Source: Nannocystaceae bacterium (GTDB taxonomy: Bacteria > Myxococcota_A > Polyangia > Nannocystales > Nannocystaceae). From it: a DNA stretch of 64,000 bases. The notes beneath the pieces were generated by a model. That model ran no database searches, had not been told where the DNA came from, and worked only from the letters and a program-made list of their open reading frames with translations. A program made the position numbers and the translations under genes. Below, in pieces: positions 11,669 through 22,563 of the stretch. Numbering within the stretch: the first letter of the stretch is position 1; every line of letters starts with the position of its first letter. Location of the stretch: contig JAIBBS010000004.1 of the NCBI GenBank assembly GCA_019694555.1, positions 1 through 64,000 on the forward strand, given 5' to 3'.

Positions 11669-12046
11669 TCAGCCGAAGCGCGCGCGCACGCGCGCGGCGA
11701 CGACCTCGGCGAGATCGGCGAGCCGCCGCGTGGCCGCGCTCGCCTGCACCACCAGCTGCGCCGACGCGAGGACCTCGGCGGTGTCGCCCGGCGCCGCGGT
11801 CACCAGCGCGCGCCCGTCCTGCGTGCCCAGCAGCACCGCGACGAACTCGGTCGGGCGGATGTCGCCGACGAAGCCGCGGATGCGCCACGCCACCGGTCGC
11901 TCGCGCACGCGCGTGGCGCGGAACACGTCGAGCGCGCGGCCGTCGGCGAGCACGAGCCGCACGACCGGCACGTTGGACTCGACCTCACGGTCGAGCGCGA
12001 CCAGCAGCGCGTCGACCTGCAGCAGCGCGGCGAGCTCGGACTCCAC
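11669..12046 (-). CDS. Hypothetical protein, 125 residues
   Basis: I do not recognise this protein. It is Ala/Val-rich with a mixed alpha/beta look. The N-terminal two-thirds alternates strands (VVRLVLADGRALDVF, WRIRGFVGDIRPTEFVAVLL) and the last 40 residues are helical. No membrane segment or catalytic motif stands out. The start is GTG; GCTACGCT lies 6 nt upstream and there is no Shine-Dalgarno, so it is probably leaderless. It converges on the sigma factor gene. Confidence 0.65.
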   Translation of the reverse strand: MESELAALLQVDALLVALDREVESNVPVVRLVLADGRALDVFRATRVRERPVAWRIRGFVGDIRPTEFVAVLLGTQDGRALVTAAPGDTAEVLASAQLVVQASAATRRLADLAEVVAARVRARFG

Positions 12047-12052
12047 CGCATC

Positions 12053-12058
12053 AGCGTA
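12053..12058 (-). promoter_or_regulatory. Candidate -10 box (TACGCT) of leaderless hypothetical gene
   Basis: Minus-strand GCTACGCT ends 6 nt before the GTG at 12046. It is identical to the octamer before the sigma factor gene at 10989. Confidence 0.45.
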
Positions 12059-12172
12059 GCAGCACGGGCGCCCGCGCAGCCCTGCCGCGGCCGCTGCGAC
12101 CGTGGGGGCGGCTTTCTACACGAAACTGCGTACGTGCGCCTGCGCGTCGCCGGGCCGCCGGGGCGCCCGTGC

Positions 12173-12178
12173 TAGCGT
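12173..12178 (+). promoter_or_regulatory. Candidate -10 box (TAGCGT) of leaderless lipoprotein gene
   Basis: GCTAGCGT ends 6 nt before the ATG at 12185, with no Shine-Dalgarno. Confidence 0.45.
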
Positions 12179-12184
12179 GATCGC

Positions 12185-13195
12185 ATGCCGCGCGCGGCAC
12201 TCGGATCGTTCGCGATCCTCTTGGCCTGCAACACCCCGAGCGAGTCGGCGACGCAGGCGTATCAGCCGGGCAGCGACGACGCGTCGGGGCCGCACGCGGA
12301 GACATCGAGCGCCGGCGAGGGCACGGGCGCGAGCACGACCAGCGCCACGCCCCACGAGAGCAGCGGCGCGGCCGAGGTCTCGAGCGGCGGTGCGAGCGAG
12401 ACCGGCGGTTCGTCCTCGGACGGGGGCACGACGGGCGCGCCGCTGCCGGAGTTCGACGACGTGCCGTGGCAGACCGGCGACGAGATCGGCTACGGCATCG
12501 CCTACAAGGACCTGCAGGATCCCGACGCGCACCACGCCTTCATCGGCTACGCGGGCTATGCCATCGCGCTCGACGCCTCGCAGTCGTGGGTGCGCGCGCT
12601 GTGGCTGGCACGCCTGCGCGAGCTCGGCGTGCGCCACGTGTGGGCGGTGCAGGGTCCCGCGACGGTCGGCTACGACGGGCTCGAGATCGGCAACTCGCAC
12701 CTCGCCGCGCGGCTCGGCGAGGTGCTCGACGAACAGAGCAAGGTGATCGTCGCGGCGCACAGCTCCGGCAGCTACGTCGCGCACGAACTGCTCGGCCAGC
12801 TCGAGGGCGGGCTCGACGGCAACGGCATCACCGCCGACAAGGTGATCTACTTCGATCTCGACGGCGGCACCGCGGGGCTCTACGACGCGGCCGTGCAGCG
12901 ATTGCATCGCGCGTACTTCGTGAGCGTGTGGGACGGCGCGACCGGCACCGGCGCACCGAACCGCGACGCGATGCAGTTCCTGGACTCGATGTGGCACGAC
13001 CGCGGCGGCTACCTCGAGCTCGACGGCAGCGACGCGGGCTGCCTCGGCGGCGCGACCTGGTGCCTGCACATGGTCGTCATCAACGCGCGCCCGCACGATC
13101 CGTCGGGCTCCGACGCGCTCGACTACGCCGACTTCGTCGATCGACCCGTGGTCTCGAGCTACATCGACATGGTCGCAGCCGACGCCGGGCTGTGA
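12185..13195 (+). CDS. Lipoprotein with possible alpha/beta-hydrolase fold
   Basis: 336 residues. A signal ends in ILLAC (Cys15). A Ser/Thr/Gly-rich linker spans about 16-85, typical of myxobacterial surface lipoproteins, and a globular domain fills about 88-336. Within it, VIVAAHSSGSYVAHELL at 187-203 resembles a nucleophile elbow with a candidate Ser193 or Ser194 and a preceding strand. DKVIYFDLDGG follows, and a WCLHM segment near the end could supply the His. This suggests a lipase/esterase-like fold, but the elbow is degenerate (AHSSG rather than GxSxG), so activity is uncertain. The leaderless start is supported by GCTAGCGT upstream. Confidence 0.7.
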   Translation: MPRAALGSFAILLACNTPSESATQAYQPGSDDASGPHAETSSAGEGTGASTTSATPHESSGAAEVSSGGASETGGSSSDGGTTGAPLPEFDDVPWQTGDEIGYGIAYKDLQDPDAHHAFIGYAGYAIALDASQSWVRALWLARLRELGVRHVWAVQGPATVGYDGLEIGNSHLAARLGEVLDEQSKVIVAAHSSGSYVAHELLGQLEGGLDGNGITADKVIYFDLDGGTAGLYDAAVQRLHRAYFVSVWDGATGTGAPNRDAMQFLDSMWHDRGGYLELDGSDAGCLGGATWCLHMVVINARPHDPSGSDALDYADFVDRPVVSSYIDMVAADAGL

Positions 13196-13227
13196 CGCGC
13201 GGCAGCGGTGCTTCGACGGCCGCCGGG

Positions 13228-13257
13228 GGGATCGCGGCCGTTCGCCGCGCCGATCCC
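13228..13257. terminator. Hairpin between convergent genes
   Basis: GGGATC and GCGGC (13228-13238) pair with GCCGC and GATCCC (13244-13257) across the loop CGTTC, with a 3-nt bulge. It lies between two converging genes and could stop transcription from both sides. It has no U-tract. Confidence 0.4.
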
Positions 13258-13311
13258 GACACCGTCCCCGCCACGGACACGCGCCGCGGCGAAGACGGTG
13301 TCGATGCCTCG

Positions 13312-14559
13312 CTAGGTCGTGCAGACCTCATCGGTCACACGCGTCAAGTCCGGCGTGCCTGTGCATTCGCACGAGCCACCGAGGCCATCCGAGCAGGTGT
13401 ACGAGACGGAGGCGTTGGCCCCGCAGTGCTGACCGTTCTTGCTGTACTCGACCTCCTCGATCTGCGTGAAGCCCAGGGCATCACAGTCGACCGCAGCGTC
13501 CTGATCGACCCACGTCTGGGCGGGTGGAGCGACCGGTGGATTCGCGGCGTCCGGGGCGTCGAAACGATTCGGGAAGTACTTGTGCGGGTCGTTCAGGCAG
13601 TCGATGTACGCGAATTTCCCGGCAGCCTCGCCAGCGAGCACCGCGGAGGTCATGAACGCGGTGGGCTGCGAGTTCGTGACGACGACGGTGTTCGAGAACT
13701 CGGACCCGCCACCGGCGGACCCCTCGAGCTTGTCGGCCGCGCCCTTGAGCCCCAGCAGTTGGTCGAACTTCTGGCTCATGGTGGCCTGGAAGGAGTCGGG
13801 GATCATCAGCTCCAACATCCCGGTCCACCAGACCGTCTTCGAGGTGGTGTCGGCGCGATGGGCTTCCTCGACGTGACCGCACGCAACCTCGGCGGACATC
13901 TCGAGCGAGCCCGAGCTCGCGATCGCGTCGGTGCACAGCGCGTCCTGCATCAGCCGGACGCCGTCGGGCGCCCGGACGCGGATGCCCTGGCACATCGTGG
14001 CCGTCGCCTCGCCCCAGCCTGCGTAGGACTGGGTGAGCTCGATGGTGTTGCCGGGCTTCCACGAGGACACCATCGCTTGACCGACCTGTTTGGTCTGCGC
14101 GAGCTCGTAGCGCGTCTTGGTCCCGAGGTAGAAGCCGTCGGGTAGCAAGGCGTAGTCGACCTCGTGGACCGCTCGCAGGGGGCTTCGGTATTCCGCAAAG
14201 CACTCCGTGGTCGGCAGCGAGCACCCCGTGGTCGACGGGACGAGCCAATACTGCACCCGCTCGAGCCCCGGCCCCTGATCCACGAGGATCCACAAGCAGT
14301 CCGCGATTGCGTCGCCGTCCTCGTCCTCGCAGCTACCGTGATCGAGCAGCGTCGCGCCCTCGGCCCCGAAGTCGATGACGTCTTCGATGGTCAGGTCGTT
14401 GATGCACTCGTCGCCGAACTCCACGCCCAAGCAGTTGGCTTCGAGCGGGCCGATGCGCGCTCCGGCGGGTTCGTCGTCGCGCGCGCCGGGTTCCACTGGA
14501 CCGTCGCACGCACCGAGCGAGGCGATGAACAGCGCTGAGATTCGAGATGGGGTTTTCAT
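13312..14559 (-). CDS. Lipoprotein of unknown function
   Basis: 415 residues with signal peptide MKTPSRISALFIASLGAC (Cys18). The mature protein has many paired Cys (for example in ECIND, HGSCEDEDGD, GCSLPTTEC, CSDGLGGSCECTG) and a long domain without recognisable motifs. The stretch CEDEDGDAIADC resembles a Ca-binding Asp loop. I recognise no family. Its base usage is somewhat less GC-biased than its neighbours. The ATG at 14559 is chosen because the signal peptide begins there. Confidence 0.7.
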   Translation of the reverse strand: MKTPSRISALFIASLGACDGPVEPGARDDEPAGARIGPLEANCLGVEFGDECINDLTIEDVIDFGAEGATLLDHGSCEDEDGDAIADCLWILVDQGPGLERVQYWLVPSTTGCSLPTTECFAEYRSPLRAVHEVDYALLPDGFYLGTKTRYELAQTKQVGQAMVSSWKPGNTIELTQSYAGWGEATATMCQGIRVRAPDGVRLMQDALCTDAIASSGSLEMSAEVACGHVEEAHRADTTSKTVWWTGMLELMIPDSFQATMSQKFDQLLGLKGAADKLEGSAGGGSEFSNTVVVTNSQPTAFMTSAVLAGEAAGKFAYIDCLNDPHKYFPNRFDAPDAANPPVAPPAQTWVDQDAAVDCDALGFTQIEEVEYSKNGQHCGANASVSYTCSDGLGGSCECTGTPDLTRVTDEVCTT

Positions 14560-14756
14560 GACTGGGTCTGACTTTCCGAGCTTCGGCTCACCGACTCCTT
14601 GGCCTGCGACGGTCGCTGCGATGACGGGCGGGTGCGCAACGATCGCGCCTCGCGTGCGTTGCCGACCGAGCGGCCCGCCGTTCGCACGCGGTCCCGCGCC
14701 GTCACGCCAGCGCTGTCGCGGCCGCACGCCGGCTCGCTTGCCGATGGCGTCCACTC

Positions 14757-14776
14757 GCTCGCCCTCCAAGGCGAGC
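14757..14776 (-). terminator. Hairpin 34 nt downstream of kinase stop
   Basis: GCTCGCC (14757-14763) pairs with GGCGAGC (14770-14776) around a 6-nt loop. It sits just past the stop of the kinase gene that ends at 14810. There is no U-tract. The rest of 14560-14809 shows no gene. Confidence 0.35.
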
Positions 14777-14809
14777 CGACGCGGGGCTGTGACGCGCGGC
14801 CGATCTTCG

Positions 14810-17476
14810 CTAGCCCTGCAGCAGCGATCGCGCCTGCAGCACCATCGCGCGCAGCGCCAGCGCGTGCAGCTCGGGAATCGCCGCGGGGTCGAGCCCGGGC
14901 TGGCTGCGCAGGCGCAGCGCCGTGGTCACGGCCGCGAGCGCCTCGCGCGGGCGGCCCTCGTCGCACAGCAGCGCGGCGCGCATGCGCAGCGCGATCGCGA
15001 GGTCGGGGTGGGCCTCGCCCTGCGCGGCGGTGCGGAGTCGCTGCGCGCGATCGAGGCGTGCGTGCGCGTCGGCGAAGCGGTGCTCGAGCCGATCGAGCTC
15101 GGCGAGTTCCTCGAGTGCGACTGCGACGTCGGGGTGATCGGGGCCCAGTGCGGCCTCGCGGATCGCCAGCGCACGCTGCTGCAGCGCGCGCGCCCACGCC
15201 AGACGTCCGGCGCGGCGTTGCGCCTCGCCCTCGCCACCGAGCGCCAACGCGACCGCCGGGTGATCGGCGCCGAAGGCCTGCGACCACGAGCTGCCGGCGT
15301 CGGCGAAGCGGCGCGCCGCGTCGTCCCAGTCGCGCAGCGCCAGCGCGACCACGCCGAGGTTGAAGGCCGCCGGCGCGGCCGCATCGACAGCGGCGTCGGC
15401 TCGCGCGGCGACGTCGCGCACGACCTGCTGCCACAGCGCGCGCGCCTGCTGGTGGCGACCGCGCTGCAGCAACACCGTCGCGAGGTTGTTGCGCAAGCCG
15501 TCGAGGTTGGGGTGGCCCTGCGCGTACGCGGCCTCGCCCAGCTCGAGCGCGACGGTCAGCAGGCCCTCGGCCGCCACCAGATCACCATCGGCGCGCGCGA
15601 GCAGGCCGCGGGCCTCGAGCACGCGGCTGCGACGCGCGTCGTCCTGCGGCACCCGCTCGAGCAGCGCCTCGGCCACGTCGAGGCGCACGCGCGCCGAGCT
15701 GTGGTCGCGCCCGCGCCGTTGATCGAGCTCGACCCGGCGCAGCAACGCATCGATGGCGACGTCGGCCGGGGCCGCGGCCAGGGCCAACGCGGTCGCGCGA
15801 TCGAGCATCGGCTCGACCGCGTCGAGCTCGCCCTGCTCCATCGCGAGCGTCGCGATCTGCGTGAGCGCGTCGGCCTCGATCGCGCGCAGGTTGGCGTCCG
15901 CGGCCTCGGCGGCGACGGCCTCGGCCAGCGTGCGCGCGCGCGCGACGTGTCCCAGCAGCGCCTCGAGCCGCGCGAGCTCGAGCTGCTCGGCCAGCGGTTC
16001 CCAGCGCGCATCGCCGGCCATGGTCGCGGTCCGCTCGGTGCGAGCGAGCAGCCGCTGCTCGCTCACCGCGTGCAGCCACGCAGCGTCGTCGCAGCGATCG
16101 AGCGCGCGCGCGCCGTCCTCGAGCCAGCCCACCGCCGCGGTCGGCTGCGCGGAGCCGTCGCCGAGCGCCGTCACCAGCGCGCCGAAACCGACGCTGCGCT
16201 GGCGCAGGCACGCGGTCCGCAGATCCATCGTCGCGGTCGACTGCGCACCGCGGTGCATGGTCGCGGTGCACGCGTCCTGTCGCGAACGTCGCCAGCGCTC
16301 GGCGTAGCGCTCCGCCGCGACCAACACACCGCTGGCCGCGTCGGGTCCGAGGCGGGCCGTGATCGCGTCCGCCTGCGTCGGACCCCACAGCGCGTCGACC
16401 TCGGCGCCCGCGCTCGCGCAGGGATCGTTGGCCGGGGCCGCGAGCACGCCGACCGAGGTGCCCGCGCACGCGACCGCGACCGCGGCGGCGAGCAGCGCCA
16501 CGCGGCGGCGGCGACCCAGCGCGCGCTCGAGCGCGGCCACGAACGCGGCCATGGACCCGAAGCGCTGCGACGGCGCCGACGCGAGCCCACGATCGATCGC
16601 GGCCGCGAGCGCGCGCGGGACCTGGCGCAGCTTGATCGGTGCGCGTTGGCCTCGCACGACCGCGCTCGCCAGCGCGGCGACGTTGTTGCCGCAGAACGGC
16701 CGGCTGCCGGCGAGCGCCTCGAACAGCGCCACCGCGAACGCGAACTGATCGCTGGCGCAGCCGACGTCGCGGCCCTCGAAGGCCTCGGGCGACATGTACG
16801 CCGGCGTGCCGACCATCTTGCCGCGGCCACCCGCGGTGGTCGAGATCGACGTCAGCGCCGCGTCGTGCAGCGGCGCCCCCGACGTGACGTCGTCACCACC
16901 GCCGCGCGCGAGGCCGAAGTCGACGATGCGTGGGCGACCGTCGCTGCCGACCAACACGTTGTCGGGCTTGAAGTCGCGGTGGACCACGCCGGCGTCGTGC
17001 GCGGCCTGCAACCCGCGGCCGATCGCGGCGAACAACGCCACGATGTCGCGCCAGCTGCGGCGATGGGCACGGAGCCACTGCGCCAGCGTCACGCCGGCGA
17101 CCAGCTCCATCGCGATGAAGATGCGTCCGTCGAGCTCGCCGATGTCGTGCACCGCGACGACGTTGGGGTGCGACAGCGCGGCCGCGGCCTGGGCCTCGCG
17201 GAAGACCCGGCGGCGCACCTGCGGGTCGGTGGTCGGCGCGAGCGCGAGCTTGAGCGCGATGCGACGCTGCAGCTTGGGATCGAACGCGAGCCAGACCGTG
17301 CCGAAGTTGCCGCTGCCGAGCCGCTCGAGCACGACGAAGCGCCCGATCGTGACCGGCGCCTGCTCGGCGCCCAGCAGGTTGCCCGCGACCGCCGCGAACA
17401 CCAGGCGGCGGTCGAGGCTCGCGGCGTCGGCGACCGGGCGCGTCTGCGCCAGGCCGTCGACCGCCGCTACTGGCAC
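14810..17476 (-). CDS. Transmembrane Ser/Thr protein kinase with TPR-type C-terminus
   Basis: About 888 residues. The kinase domain is at about 45-315: GSGNFGTVW (54-62), K76 in IALKL, HRDFKPDN with D168, DFG with D186, and GTPAYMSPE. The membrane segment is at about 325-347. Beyond it lie a linker with conserved Cys (C353 and three more) and an Ala/Leu/Arg-rich TPR-type region to the end. The GTG start at 17476 overlaps the end of the upstream lipoprotein gene by 10 bp, so the two are probably coupled. The start is inferred from the distance to the SLDRRLVF motif shared with the kinase at 18170-20986. The substrate is unknown. Confidence 0.92.
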   Translation of the reverse strand: MPVAAVDGLAQTRPVADAASLDRRLVFAAVAGNLLGAEQAPVTIGRFVVLERLGSGNFGTVWLAFDPKLQRRIALKLALAPTTDPQVRRRVFREAQAAAALSHPNVVAVHDIGELDGRIFIAMELVAGVTLAQWLRAHRRSWRDIVALFAAIGRGLQAAHDAGVVHRDFKPDNVLVGSDGRPRIVDFGLARGGGDDVTSGAPLHDAALTSISTTAGGRGKMVGTPAYMSPEAFEGRDVGCASDQFAFAVALFEALAGSRPFCGNNVAALASAVVRGQRAPIKLRQVPRALAAAIDRGLASAPSQRFGSMAAFVAALERALGRRRRVALLAAAVAVACAGTSVGVLAAPANDPCASAGAEVDALWGPTQADAITARLGPDAASGVLVAAERYAERWRRSRQDACTATMHRGAQSTATMDLRTACLRQRSVGFGALVTALGDGSAQPTAAVGWLEDGARALDRCDDAAWLHAVSEQRLLARTERTATMAGDARWEPLAEQLELARLEALLGHVARARTLAEAVAAEAADANLRAIEADALTQIATLAMEQGELDAVEPMLDRATALALAAAPADVAIDALLRRVELDQRRGRDHSSARVRLDVAEALLERVPQDDARRSRVLEARGLLARADGDLVAAEGLLTVALELGEAAYAQGHPNLDGLRNNLATVLLQRGRHQQARALWQQVVRDVAARADAAVDAAAPAAFNLGVVALALRDWDDAARRFADAGSSWSQAFGADHPAVALALGGEGEAQRRAGRLAWARALQQRALAIREAALGPDHPDVAVALEELAELDRLEHRFADAHARLDRAQRLRTAAQGEAHPDLAIALRMRAALLCDEGRPREALAAVTTALRLRSQPGLDPAAIPELHALALRAMVLQARSLLQG

Positions 17477-18054
17477 TGGCACCCGCACGTCGCGCTCGCG
17501 GTCGCGCTGCCGGTGTACTGGCCCATGCCCTCGGAGCACACCGCCAGCGGCGCGCTCTTCCACTGCGGCGCGCTGACCGAGGTCTCGACGCCGAGGATGC
17601 AGGTGTCGATGCCGGGCCCGTCGATCCACACCTTGCCCGCGCCGGAACACACCGACGAGCAGCGCGCTGCGCCGCCGTCCTGGGTGTCGGTGCCGTAGGA
17701 GCCGCAGTCGGCATCCGCGGCGTCGAGCGCGAGATCCTCGAGCGCGACCAGCCACTGCGGTGGGATCTTCGGCCCGGTCAGCGTCTTGCAGCTCTGACCC
17801 TTGACGGTGTTGTTGGTCGCCTTCGAGTACGCCACGCACACCGGCGTGTCGGCGAAGGGATCGCTCGGCGCGGCGACGTCGACGTCGGCCGTCGGCGGCA
17901 CGCTGGGGGGCGCGTTCGCAGGCGCATCGACGCGCAGGGGCTCGTCGGCGTCGTCGAGCTCGACCGCAGCGACCTCGCCGTCGGGCGCGGTGGCGGGATC
18001 GCAGGCGAGCACGAGCAGGGTCACGGCGGTCGCGAAGCGGGAGGTACGGATCAT
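17467..18054 (-). CDS. Small Cys-containing lipoprotein
   Basis: 195 residues. Signal MIRTSRFATAVTLLVLAC gives lipidated Cys18. An Asp/Pro/Ala-rich linker spans about 20-70, then a compact domain holds about ten Cys, ending in ATCGCQCQ. No family is recognised. AGGAG lies 7 nt before the ATG. The gene overlaps the downstream kinase by 10 bp, which suggests a lipoprotein-kinase unit, perhaps with the lipoprotein as the extracytoplasmic partner of the kinase. That pairing is inference. Confidence 0.75.
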   Translation of the reverse strand: MIRTSRFATAVTLLVLACDPATAPDGEVAAVELDDADEPLRVDAPANAPPSVPPTADVDVAAPSDPFADTPVCVAYSKATNNTVKGQSCKTLTGPKIPPQWLVALEDLALDAADADCGSYGTDTQDGGAARCSSVCSGAGKVWIDGPGIDTCILGVETSVSAPQWKSAPLAVCSEGMGQYTGSATASATCGCQCQ

Positions 18055-18169
18055 GGCGGCGCTCCTGGTGCCCGGGCCCAGCGAGCCCGAATGCGCCGCG
18101 GTAGAGTGACGTCGAGCGCCGCGGATCACCGCGCCCTGCACTTTTTCGCCGATGGCCTCCAGACCCGGG

Positions 18170-20986
<2,817 letters not shown>

Positions 20987-21030
20987 CGCGACGTCGATGA
21001 TGCCAGCTTTCGTGACCCACCGGGCTCCGC

Positions 21031-21036
21031 TAGGAT
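21031..21036 (+). promoter_or_regulatory. Candidate -10 box (TAGGAT) of leaderless surface protein gene
   Basis: GCTAGGAT ends 6 nt before the ATG at 21043, with no Shine-Dalgarno. Confidence 0.45.
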
Positions 21037-21042
21037 CGGCGC

Positions 21043-22530
21043 ATGGACTGTCGCAACGATGGTGGCGTGCGCTCGCGCAGCCTGCTGCAAGGGACCTCTC
21101 TCTGGCTCGCCACCGTCGCGGGCCTGCTGGTGGCGAGCGACGCCGTGGCTGCCAACGTGCTCGTGGTCTCGAACAGCGGCGCCGACGCGGTCGCCTCCGA
21201 CTTCGAGCTCAACACCAGCCACACCTACGACGGTTGGGATGCCAACAACACGCCGACGCTGGCGACGCTGCAGATGTACGACGCCGTGCTGCTGTTCGAA
21301 AACGGCAACTTCGGCAACGCTGCGCAGGTCGGTGACGTGGTCGCCCAGTACGTCGAAGGCGGCGGCGGCGTCGTGACCGCGACGTTCTTCCTGCAGGACT
21401 ACGACACCACGACCTGGGGCGCGCTCAACCAGTACGACCCGTTCGTACCCTCGGGCGGAGGCTGCGAATACAACTCCGACGACATGGACGCGACCACGGT
21501 CGTCGATCACCCGATCACCGCCGGCGTGATGTCGGTGCACGGAAACTCCTACCGGGGTGGCGCCGCGGCCAAGGTCGACGCGCAGGTGCTCGCGCTGTGG
21601 ACCACGCCCAACCCCGACGGCGGTCCCGACCCCGTCGTCGGCATCCGCGACGTCGACGATCGCTGCGTGATCGGCATCAGCGTGTTCCCCGACGCCAGCT
21701 ACGCCGACTTCAGCGGCGACGTCTACCTGCTGTTCGACAACGCGCTCACGTTCGCGGTCGACTGCGGCCCGCCCGGACCCTGCGGCAACGGCGTGACCGA
21801 GCCCGAGTTCGACGAGGCCTGCGACGACGGCAACTACTTCAACACCGACGCCTGTGTGCACTGCCAGCCGGCGGCGTGCGGCGACGGCTTCCTGCAGGCC
21901 GGGGTCGAGCCCTGCGACGACGGCAACGACGGCGACAACACCAACGATTGCCTCGATGGCTGCATCGCCCCCAGCTGTGGCGACGGCTTCGTGCAAGCGG
22001 GAGTGGAGGCCTGCGACGACGGCAACGCCGACGACACCGACATCTGCGTGGGCGCCACGTGCACGCTGGCGAGCTGCGGCGACGGCTTCCTGCACACCGG
22101 CATCGAAGACTGCGACGACGGCAACGACATCGACGGCGACGGCTGCAGCAATTGCAACGTCGACGCGCCGGCGACGACCTCGGGCGGCGAGAGCAGCTCC
22201 AGCGGCAGTGGTCCGGAGTCGAGCACGTCGGGGAGCTCCGGCGCCAGCGGGTCCAGCAGCGGCGAGTCCGGTGGTTCCGGCGGCTCGAGCGGTGGCGTCG
22301 CCGACACCAGCGGCGGCGGCGGCACCGGCAGCACGGGCGCCGCGGGATCGAGCAGCGGCGGAGACGATCCGACGCTCGACGTGACCAGCGGAAGCAGCGA
22401 CCTGCCCGCGCGCGACCCCGATGGTTGTGCTTGCAACGGCACGACCACGACGCCCGCGCCGTGGTGGCTGCTCACCTTGCCGGGCGTGCGGCGTCGCCGG
22501 CGCCTGTCGCCCGCGTCGAACACCCGCTGA
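21043..22530 (+). CDS. DUF4215 Cys-rich repeat surface protein with MYXO-CTERM-like anchor (4 repeats)
   Basis: 495 residues. The signal peptide cleaves near residue 36-37 (SDAVA-AN). An N-terminal alpha/beta domain (about 38-245: [30 protein letters not shown]) looks like a Rossmann or ThuA/GATase1-like fold. Four DUF4215 repeats follow (about 247-374), each built on CGDGFxxxGVExCDDGN. A Ser/Gly linker then leads to a tail with GCACNG, a hydrophobic stretch (WWLLTLPGV) and RRRRR. That tail matches the MYXO-CTERM type of C-terminal sorting signal. It is exported and probably anchored at the cell surface. The neighbouring gene is a close paralogue with seven repeats. Confidence 0.88.
   Translation: MDCRNDGGVRSRSLLQGTSLWLATVAGLLVASDAVAANVLVVSNSGADAVASDFELNTSHTYDGWDANNTPTLATLQMYDAVLLFENGNFGNAAQVGDVVAQYVEGGGGVVTATFFLQDYDTTTWGALNQYDPFVPSGGGCEYNSDDMDATTVVDHPITAGVMSVHGNSYRGGAAAKVDAQVLALWTTPNPDGGPDPVVGIRDVDDRCVIGISVFPDASYADFSGDVYLLFDNALTFAVDCGPPGPCGNGVTEPEFDEACDDGNYFNTDACVHCQPAACGDGFLQAGVEPCDDGNDGDNTNDCLDGCIAPSCGDGFVQAGVEACDDGNADDTDICVGATCTLASCGDGFLHTGIEDCDDGNDIDGDGCSNCNVDAPATTSGGESSSSGSGPESSTSGSSGASGSSSGESGGSGGSSGGVADTSGGGGTGSTGAAGSSSGGDDPTLDVTSGSSDLPARDPDGCACNGTTTTPAPWWLLTLPGVRRRRRLSPASNTR
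21781..22164 (+). repeat. Four in-frame DUF4215 coding repeats
   Basis: Repeats of about 32 residues (96 bp), each with CG, CDDGN and closing Cys. The first ([10 protein letters not shown]) and last ([17 protein letters not shown]) have near-identical counterparts at the ends of the array in the next gene. Confidence 0.9.
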
Positions 22531-22550
22531 CGCGGCCGCGGGCGCTCGGA

Positions 22551-22556
22551 TACTCT
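22551..22556 (+). promoter_or_regulatory. Candidate -10 box (TACTCT) ahead of second DUF4215 gene
   Basis: GATACTCT ends 1 nt before an ATG at 22558 and 7 nt before an ATG at 22564. The spacing favours a leaderless start at 22564 and an independent promoter for this gene. Confidence 0.4.
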
Positions 22557-22563
22557 GATGCCC

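Noticed and set aside
14375-17698. A 1107-codon plus-strand open frame
   Set aside because: It is fully antisense to the kinase at 14810-17476, whose frame has every catalytic motif. The long open frame is a composition effect.
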